A stretch of DNA of 64,000 bases from Oenanthe sinensis (Eukaryota > Streptophyta > Magnoliopsida > Apiales > Apiaceae). Of this stretch, positions 56,520-64,000 are shown one piece after another. The translations under genes and the position numbers were made by a program. The stretch is taken from assembly GCA_028671895.1 (NCBI GenBank), contig CM053810.1, positions 28,871,501 through 28,935,500 of the forward strand. The letters are read 5' to 3'. Position 1 is the stretch's first letter; each line of letters opens with the position of its first letter. The notes below the pieces were generated by a model, which made no database searches, was not told the origin of the DNA, and worked only from the letters and a program-made list of their open reading frames with translations.

Positions 56520-57634
56520 TGTTATTCCTTAGAACAATGTCAATATTTGTAGAAGGGGGGGTTGAATACAAATATTAAAACTTTTTCCTTGTTCTAATAT
56601 TTGTTCTTGATGTTTGAAAGAATAAGAGAATAAGTTCGAACAAATTAGTGATAAAAATAAAACTGAACAAAGAGATTTAAAATTATTGATGGATTGGTTT
56701 TTCCATCAATATATATTTTTGCTCAATGCTCCTAGGTTAGAAGAAACCTAGCTGCGTTTACAAGATTAGAAAACAAATCAACTGTTCTTACACATGTGCT
56801 CTCAAGCTTGAACAGTTGATTAAGAAATATGTCTAACTTGTATGTTTTCTAATAATGCTGCTACACTTGTTTATATATTTCACAAGTGTACTTTTACAAT
56901 ACCTATTCTAGTATTGTTTCTACCTGCCTTCCTTTTACCTTTTTCTATTTTTCAAAAAGGTTTGAAAGACAGCTTCTGATTGAGTCTTCACAGTCACTCT
57001 AGACTGTCTTCCATAGATGTGCTTTTGATCTCTGGATCTTCAACATATATTCATTCTGTGTTGTCACACTCAATTGATAATTTGATGTTAAGCATATCAA
57101 TTGATCCATTCTTTAATCCATCAACTGATGTACTTCTTCGATTGATCTTTATATCCATCGATTGATAAAAGATGGCTTATCGATTGATAGATGTTATCAA
57201 TCGATATATCAGTCGATGGGTCTTCACATCAGTTGATGGTCTTCAATGCTTGACTTGGCTTCTTCGATTGATCCTTCATCCATCGATGCTTCAATATCAA
57301 TTGATCATCCTTCACTTGTGCAATTTCCTGTCTTCACATAATTACAATTTAACAGTTTAATTTACACATCAATTGATGATCCATATCAATCGACTCTAAC
57401 ATCAATTGATGAACAAAATATCAATTGATTTACACCTTATCGATTGAAATAGACTAAGTACACCTATGCTATAATCCAAATTATCAGTTGATTCATATAA
57501 ACACTTCAACAGATAATTGGTTTCTTGATCAATTGATATTTATAACTTTCATATCAATTGATCAGTTACAACAAATAAAATTTCTATGATTCTAAGATTA
57601 ATGTTATCCTCAAATCACATGTAGATTCCTAACA
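56520..57634 (-). repeat. E5 5' LTR
   Basis: 1115 bp. The hairpin is at 56542-56576, TATATAAA on the minus strand at 56870-56877, and the word cluster at about 57070-57570. Confidence 0.95.
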
Positions 57635-58480
57635 GAAAATAAAGTAAAACAAATGTTAATAGCATGCTCAGACAACACTCTTTCTACTCATGTGAACCAA
57701 TTAATCAATCAACTAACAAAGATTATCTCACAAAAATCCACGAAGAACAGCTTTATATAAATTAAAAAACCCTCAACTTATCCATGAAATTAACAACTAA
57801 ATCAAATAGTACAGGTTAATAGCATCACAACAATTACTCTACTCGCAAAACAAGTATCAATTTTCTAATTTAAAGGTTGATTACCGAAAGATAGAAACCC
57901 TAGTTAACCTGCTTGTGTACCCCCAAAAACAAGTGTGTTAATGGATTTTTAATTAAAACTTCTTTTAATAAAACTATTTATAATTTTAGAAAATTTTAGG
58001 AGTTTAATCTTAATTAGGAGATAAATCACCCCATAATTAAAATTAAATACCCAAAATAAAATTTTATGGGATAAAATCTAAAAATAAATATTTTCGAGAA
58101 ATTACAATATATATGTCAAAATTTCCCAAAAATTATGAGTGGTCCAAAAATAATAAAATAAATTTATTTTGAGGATTTTACCATTTTTATAAAAATAAAG
58201 GTACCAAAAACAAGGTCTTTAGACTCCTACAGGGGTTGGGTCCGATAATCACAAATTGAAATTGACTTATTCTAATGAAATAAAAATTACAGCAAAACAG
58301 AATAAAATATTTTAAACTACACAGAAGTTACATAGCATATATCGGCTAATTTTCCTATTTAATAAAAATCTAAACACAAATAATTGCATAAAAAAATAAT
58401 CTAACACACCAAAAATTATATTACAATCACACTTAATTATTATTAAATAAATGAAATTTTCCCGAGCGTTAAATGAGAGA
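57635..58480. other. Unassigned AT-rich sequence (right side of the E5 target)
   Basis: Continues the sequence left of E5 after the GAAAA duplication. No ORF, RT motif or LTR edge seen. Confidence 0.5.
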
Positions 58481-59347
58481 AAATACAAGTTTTGTTCTTA
58501 GCTTCTTGCTAAAGTACTGTGTGAAGTAGTGTTTATATCATACATACTTCACACTTATAAAGTATTTTTCATATAATCCTAGAATACTACCAGAAATATA
58601 AACTTGATTTTCTAATGTGGTTTCAGATGTATTCTATTTGTGGTTGAAGAGATCTCCTTGAAGTGCTCTGATTAGATCCCGACTCCTTGAATTCTTCAAC
58701 TTTATCCTCATGCTCTCTCAAGTTACAATAGTAGAATTTAACATGATTGAAATCGTGTCTCGGAAACCCATGTGATGAGCATTACACTCATTCTTCTTGT
58801 AACAGACTGTCAGCTTCCAAAAGTACTATGTGAACCTTTCCTTCCATAATATTGATTGTTAGTTATCTTCTGCCAATGTTGCCGTCATTGAAAGATACCA
58901 TGTGGAAGACATTGTGCAGCTGCGCCATTCTCGCTGTTAACTTCCGCCAAATATGTTGTCTGCAATCCCGTTGTCTTCATATCTCATATGTGCTCCAAAT
59001 TTATTATCATGGAAGTTTGATGTCATATGCTTCATGAATATTGTTGTCACTTACATGTACTGTCTTTAGACTTGAGACAATATCATTCCATAATATTGTC
59101 AAGGATTGAAACATGATGTGCCTGAACAAATAAATGAACTTCTATAGCCTATTTCTTTTATTACTTTGGTCATGGACAATATCTTTTAAGATACATGTTG
59201 TTATCTATTTAATCATAGAATTTTATTGTCTAAGTGACTGTTACATGAGACATGTTGTCTTATACTAACAATATGTTTCACTTAATATTTTCTAGATTAA
59301 ATAAAATTACAATTGATTAATTAATTTGCTAGTCCACAATCCAAGTA
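58481..59347 (-). repeat. R2: probable degraded 3' LTR
   Basis: It lies just past a polypurine-like tract on the minus strand, in the place of a 3' LTR. It holds several ATATTGTC/GACAATAT words and a TTTATAAG box near 58553-58560. Its terminal motifs and the C-rich hairpin are not recognisable, so the edges are guesses. Confidence 0.4.
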
Positions 59348-59360
59348 ATCTCCCCCAAGA
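59348..59360 (-). promoter_or_regulatory. R2 polypurine-like tract
   Basis: Minus strand TCTTGGGGGAGAT, similar to the tract of the intact Sireviruses here. Confidence 0.6.
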
Positions 59361-60285
59361 ACAATGAAAAAATTTAACTCTCTCATCATACTCATCTCAT
59401 ACTTACTTTGTATTAGATCAGAAAAGTTCTTGCATAAATTTTCATTTGTGGAACCAAATATGATGTCATCAACGTAGATTTGAACCAAAATGATGTTCTT
59501 CCCATATTTTTTTAAGAATGGAGTTTTATCAACAATTCCTCTTGTAAAGCCATTTTCAAGCAGACACTTTGAAAAAGTATCATATATACCAAGATCTGGC
59601 AGTTTGCTTCAAACCATACAGTGCTTTGAGCAGTTTGTAAAAAAAGTCCTGTAACTTAAAATATTCAAAACCAGGAGGCTGCTCAACATATACTTCTTCT
59701 TCCAATTCTCTATTGAGAAAAGCATTCTTCACATCCATCTGAAATACCTTGAAGTTGTTGTGAGCTTCAAAGGCTATAGAGATTCTAATAGCCTCAAGTC
59801 TAGCAACTGGTGTGAAACTTTAACCATAATTAATGCCTTATTGTTAACAGTAACCTTTTTACAACCATCATAGCTTTATTCCATGCTACAATACCACTCT
59901 TATTTATCTTATTCATGTACACTCACTTGGTTCCAATTATACAGACTTATTTTTGGGTCTTAGAACAAGTCTCCAAACATTGCTCCTTTTAAACTGATTT
60001 AGTTCCTCTTGCAAGGCTATTACCCATTCAGGATCATGCAAAACTTAATCCACATCTTTGGGTTCCACTAGAGAGAGGAAATAGGAATACATGCATTCAT
60101 TTGCAATGTTTCTTCTTGTTCTGACTCCTATTTCTAGATCTCCAATAATAAGATCATTTGTTTGATCCCCATTTCATTTGGTTTCTCTCTGAAGGTTGGA
60201 ATAATTACCCTGACCATTGCTAGATCCTTGACCAGATAGAATATTCCTTGTACTTTGACGAGCATCAGTTTTTTGTATTCCACTT
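59361..60285 (-). pseudogene. R2: Sirevirus RT remnant
   Basis: Minus-strand reading in several frames shows [19 protein letters not shown] and K-Y-E-M-S-M-M, the usual Sirevirus RT landmarks, with many stops and frameshifts between. After S-M-M-R-E-L-N-F-F the sequence passes almost directly into the polypurine tract, so most of the connection region and RNase H is deleted. The integrase-RT linker is interrupted at 60285 by E4. Confidence 0.85.
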
Positions 60286-61589
60286 TGAAAGGCATAGGTG
60301 TACTAACTTGTAACACTTAATTACTATGTAACTCAACTAGGTAAAAGATAAAACAACAGCAAAACAAGGGAAACTGAAGAAGCATATGGAATCAATCTAC
60401 TGAAGAAATGGTAATGATACTTGGTAACTACAAGTAACTAATTTGGTTAATCAAGAATGCCTAAGTGAGAAGAAGTTCAATCTCAGTATTGCTCATGCCC
60501 TAACTTACCTAATGGAGAATCAAATTAATGTCAAAGAAGTATCAAGAAGACCAAAGTGATTTCATGTAATGTATCTCAACAACTGGATAATGTAAAGGTT
60601 AATCAACAAATGAGAACTGACATTCAGAAGCAAGAACCCCTACAAGACTAGTCACGTATGTACCAGACCATTGCATCAAGTGTCAGGACATTGGAGGCAA
60701 GTTCATGTCAGTAATAGAAGATCTCATTTGAATTGAGTGAGGAAAAGAAATTGAAGAAGCTAGGGAAACTTGCTCATAAAGGTTAATCCACAATTAGTCA
60801 CTAAAGAAAGTCAACATTGGATGAGTGCATATTTGCTAAGGCAAATGTCGATCCACATCAGATCGAGATTGATAATTGAAGAAAAACATTGCAAGGCAAA
60901 TCTCGATCCACGACAGATCGAGATTCTCACAGATCGAGATCGAGATTCTCATAGATCGAGATCGAGATTTTCACAGAGCGAGATCGAGATTCTCACAGAT
61001 CGAGATCGAGATTTTCACAGATCGAGATCGAGAATCTCATAGATCGAGATTGAGATTTTCACAGATCGAGATCGAGATCGAGATTGTCGACCAAGATCGA
61101 GATCGAGATGGGTCCAGGCCGAGATCGAGATGCGGGTCGATATGTAGCATTTAATGTTCAAGGGACAAGTGACTTATTGTGAACGGTTGATCCAGAGTGG
61201 TTGGGAAAGTACTTTTTGTTGTCAAGTCCAGATTGGGCCACGTACACAAAAAGGACAAGATCAAGTCTACATGACATTATAAAAGTAGCACTTTGTTTTA
61301 TTTGTAAAAATAGCAATCTCTGTATTTACTACTGAATATTTTTCAAAGAGAGCATTTACTGTAAAAAGAAAGTGAGAGAGAATAAGTTGAATCAAGCTTT
61401 AATTGCTGAATTTATTGTTCAACTGATTATGATGCTTTTATGAATGTTGTAGCAAATCCTTCAATGAATATAAAGATATATTCTTGAAATTCTGTGTCAT
61501 CATTTATTACCTGCATTTATTTTATATTCTCTCATTATTCGAAACAGTTGTATTCACCCCGCCCCCTCTACAACACTTTGGGCCTAACA
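60286..61589 (+). repeat. E4 5' LTR
   Basis: 1304 bp, TGAAAGGCATAGG...GGGCCTAACA. The block shared with E2 is at 60631-60703, the word array at about 60855-61140, TATAAAAG at 61278-61285 and the hairpin at 61547-61574. Confidence 0.95.
60855..61140 (+). repeat. GATCGAGATCGAG word array with 22-bp units in the E4 LTR
   Basis: Seven 22-bp units, against five and three in the E3 LTRs, between flanking copies of the same word. Confidence 0.9.
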
Positions 61590-61591
61590 AT

Positions 61592-61603
61592 TGGTATCAA
61601 AGA
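61592..61603 (+). other. E4 primer-binding site
   Basis: TGGTATCAAAGA two bases after the LTR, two mismatches from the initiator tRNA-Met site. Confidence 0.85.
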
Positions 61604-62129
61604 TTCCTGTTAAACACATCTAACAGAGATACTACTGTGTTGTTTGAGTTGGTTCTTGAAAATCCCAGATTTATTTTTTTTGAAGTTTGTGCCGAAAGCT
61701 TCAATTTGGTTCTTCATGAAAAGATCATAGATCTAAAAAGTTCTGAGTCCTGGTGTAAGGAATATTTGTACAATATTTTAAAAGGTTGTACTTAAAGAGC
61801 TTTGTGGGTTTTTCTTGTGGTCAAAAATCTGGTTATAAAATAATATTTGATTGGTTGACTAGGTAACTTGAATCAACTGGTTAACTAAACAAAAAGGTCA
61901 CTTTCGAACTTCTGTCAACCAAAAAGTGGACAACCTTTTTGTTTGGACTTGAAAATTTTGTGGACCTTGCCACTGTTCCTGTGATTAAAACTAACTTGCT
62001 TGAATATTAAGTGCAAAACCCATTGGATATTAAGTGTTGGATATTTAAAGTGAAATAATCAATTTTTCAAGTAAATACAATTTATTGTAATTTGAAAAGT
62101 GTATTATCTTAATTTTAAACTTCATTAAA
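61604..62129 (+). other. E4 5' leader
   Basis: Closely matches the E3 leader. No ORF of note. Confidence 0.6.
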
Positions 62130-64000
62130 ATGGCCACCGCACACAGATTTAAGATACATCCTTTTGATGCACAACACTATGACGAATGGACCGGAAGAAT
62201 AAAAGCCTACCTTGAATCAATAAACAAGGTATACTTGAGAATATTAGAGAAAGGTCCATACATACCCATGAAAATTGAGCCAGAGCGAATGGAAGGAGGG
62301 ATACTAATACCATCCCGGTCTGTTCCTAAAGAGGAAATGGAGTTTTCAGACGCAGATAAAGAATTGGTTTGTATGGATGCGTCGTTACGCAACGTCATAA
62401 TTGAATCCCTAGACTCAGAGTACTACGTTCAGATAAAGGGATTAAAAACAGCTGAAGCCATGTGGGATAAACTGGCAGTAGTGATGGAGGGGACCGAGGA
62501 AGTTAGAGATAATCACAAGCGCATTCTGATATCTGAATATGAATCGTTCAGATGCGAGCGAGGAGAAAGTGTAGCGGATGTTTACAAACGTTACAGTAAA
62601 TTGCTTATCGAGCTGAGTATAAGAGATAAAGTGTATCCACTGGCAGACTCAAATATCAAGTTTCTTTTGAATTTGCCTAAACATCTGGAACACAGGATCA
62701 CTGCCATTCGAGAGTCAAGAAATTTAAACAATACTTCTCTCGAAAAGTTATATGGTGTTTTGAAGACCTACGAGCTGGAGCAAGAACAAAATGACAAAAG
62801 AAGATCCTACAATAGTGGAGAATACAAAGCGGTAAGTGAATCTGGACTTGTAGCTGAAGAGTCTACTGCAAAGGCACTTGCAGCTGTCTCATTGAAAACT
62901 GCTAATCCTGAAAGGGTGGTATTAGATATTGAAGATCCATCCGAAGAAAGTGAGGATGAATATTATACCCTTGAAGAGCTGGACAAATTAGAAGACAAGT
63001 CATATGCTTGTATTGCTCGAGAATTTGCTTATATCAGCTTCAGGAAGTCAAGAAAAGGTAAAGGACGATTTGGTAGTTCTTTTAGCCGAAGAAGCAGCAA
63101 CAGCAGCAGAGGTAGTAGTGTAAGTGGCCGGGGAAGTTACAGCGGTCGAGGTAGTACATCTAGTAGTGGTTACAGACCTAACCTGGTAGACAAGAATAAG
63201 TTCAGATGATTTAACTGCAATGAATTGGGGCACTTTGCAACAGAGTGCAAGAAGCCCAAATACGTTCATCCCAAGGAATCTTATGCTGATCTGAAAAAGA
63301 AATATGACGCCTTGGTTAGCAAGCAACAGAAGGGAAGTCGGGCTTATGTTGTGACTGAAGGGAAGGGTTGGGACGAGTCTGATGAAGATGAAGATCAGGA
63401 GCAATGTAACTTCGCTTTAATGGCAAGATCTTCAGAACAATCAGAGGTACCAATTCTAACCGTAAATGAAATGTCTATTTTTGAGTATCAAAATGAATTA
63501 GCTGCCATGACTAAAGACATGTACAATCTCCAACTAAATCTAATCATTGTTAATGATGAAAATGCTAAACTCTCCCTTAAGAATAGACTTCTCGAGGCCA
63601 AGGTAGAGGAATTAGAATCAGGAGAAAGTAAAGAAAGGCAGTTAATGAATCAGGTAGACGTTTTAGAACACAAGCTTAAGATTAGGGAAGACCTTAACGA
63701 AGAACTTAAGAATGAATTAGCTGAGCTTAAAATAACATGTCAATCTTTTAAAGAAGCCGCTAATAAAGTTTTCGTAGAAAGGGACATGTACATGAAACTG
63801 GCAGGCAAGAGTAAAAATGAAAAAGTAAACATAGGACTTGACTACACACAGAAAAAGAAAAATAGGGCTACCGAGCTGTTAGAACCAGTGTTAGTTAAAG
63901 AAGGTATGCCTGAAGTTTTAGAGGATGTTAGAAAACCTATCTTTAAGCAGTTTGAGCCTAGGACCATAGATCCTGTTGCTGTTAAAATTGAACATGAGAT
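62130..64000 (+). pseudogene. E4 gag, one nonsense codon, runs off the window
   Basis: Begins M-A-T-A-H-R-F-K-I-H-P-F-D, very close to E3. The Gly/Ser/Arg-rich tract is near 315-345. At 63207-63209 the codon for the first Cys of the zinc knuckle is TGA (E3 has TGC), stopping translation at 359 residues. The same frame then stays open to base 64000 through F-N-C-N-E-L-G-H, the acidic patch, the coiled coil and E-P-R-T-I-D-P. CAA replaces E3's TAA and no solo LTR is present. Confidence 0.93.

Larger units (their letters stand above)
44153..57634 (-). mobile_element. E5: full-length Sirevirus, 13,482 bp
   Basis: LTRs 44153-45272 (1120 bp) and 56520-57634 (1115 bp; the difference is the G run, 12 versus 7). 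Perfect duplication GAAAA at 44148-44152 and 57635-57639. Minus-strand order: 5' LTR, primer site, gag, pol, env-like ORF, polypurine tract, 3' LTR. About 13 LTR substitutions by eye (near 1.1 percent). Gag, pol and env-like each carry nonsense codons, and a TRIM sits in the env-like ORF. It is marked by ATCAATTGAT/ATCGATTGAT words in the LTR and in five internal places. Confidence 0.95.
60286..64000 (+). mobile_element. E4: Sirevirus of the E3 family, 5' part
   Basis: Plus-strand order: 5' LTR (60286-61589), primer site, 0.5-kb leader, gag, running off the window. LTR, leader and gag closely match the reverse complement of E3. It inserted in R2. Pol, the 3' LTR and the right duplication are outside. 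It gives the empty-site and wild-type comparison for E3's gag lesions. Confidence 0.95.

Overview
This window is nuclear DNA from a flowering plant. It comes from a retrotransposon-dense, AT-rich region, and I found no host gene, rRNA or tRNA. The species cannot be read from the sequence. Nearly everything is Ty1/copia LTR retrotransposon, mostly Sirevirus-like: LTRs over 1 kb, an initiator-tRNA-Met primer site, the tract AAATAGGGGGAGAT before the 3' LTR, two zinc knuckles in gag, and an extra ORF after pol.

Layout, left to right. E1 (1-4980, minus) is a non-Sirevirus copia element cut by the window edge. Its gag-pol frame is open without a stop from 2219 to base 1. S (4981-5768 plus 18365-18723) is a plus-strand Sirevirus LTR fragment. 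It is split by E2 (5769-18359, minus), a 12.6-kb non-autonomous element with two nearly identical 1458-bp LTRs and a perfect ATTGT duplication. R1 (18724-25834 plus 42156-about 42492) is a decayed plus-strand Sirevirus: RT/RNase H remnant, env-like remnant, 3' LTR. It is joined directly to the end of S. E3 (25835-42155, minus) is inserted in R1's 3' LTR. E3 has gag, pol and a 4.1-kb env-like region, and a foreign 1543-bp solo LTR (36973-38515) sits in its gag. E5 (44153-57634, minus) is a full Sirevirus with a perfect GAAAA duplication, carrying a TRIM (45885-46304) in its env-like ORF. R2 (about 58481-60285, minus) is a decayed pol and probable LTR. E4 (60286 to the end, plus) is a second copy of the E3 family, inserted in R2 and cut inside gag.

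Nesting gives relative ages: R1 before E3 before the solo LTR; S before E2; R2 before E4; E5 before the TRIM. By eye the two LTRs differ at about 8 sites in E2, 13 in E5 and 22 in E3, so E2 is the youngest. All complete gag-pol sets here are broken by nonsense codons or frameshifts. E2 codes for nothing recognisable and must have moved in trans. Shared LTR ends and shared sequence beside the polypurine tract point to an E3/E4-type helper.

Two patterns are not explained by ordinary annotation. (1) Every Sirevirus LTR here carries, close to its 3' end, a C-rich loop closed by a 6-10 bp stem; the stem sequence differs between families but stays complementary. (2) Each family has its own short self-complementary 'word' (ATCAATTGAT-like in E5, AGAGTCT/AGACTCT in R1, ATCTCGATCTCG in E3/E4, GGCGCAACAAA in S). 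In E5, R1 and E3 it recurs in the LTR and in internal regions, including protein-coding linkers in E5 and R1.
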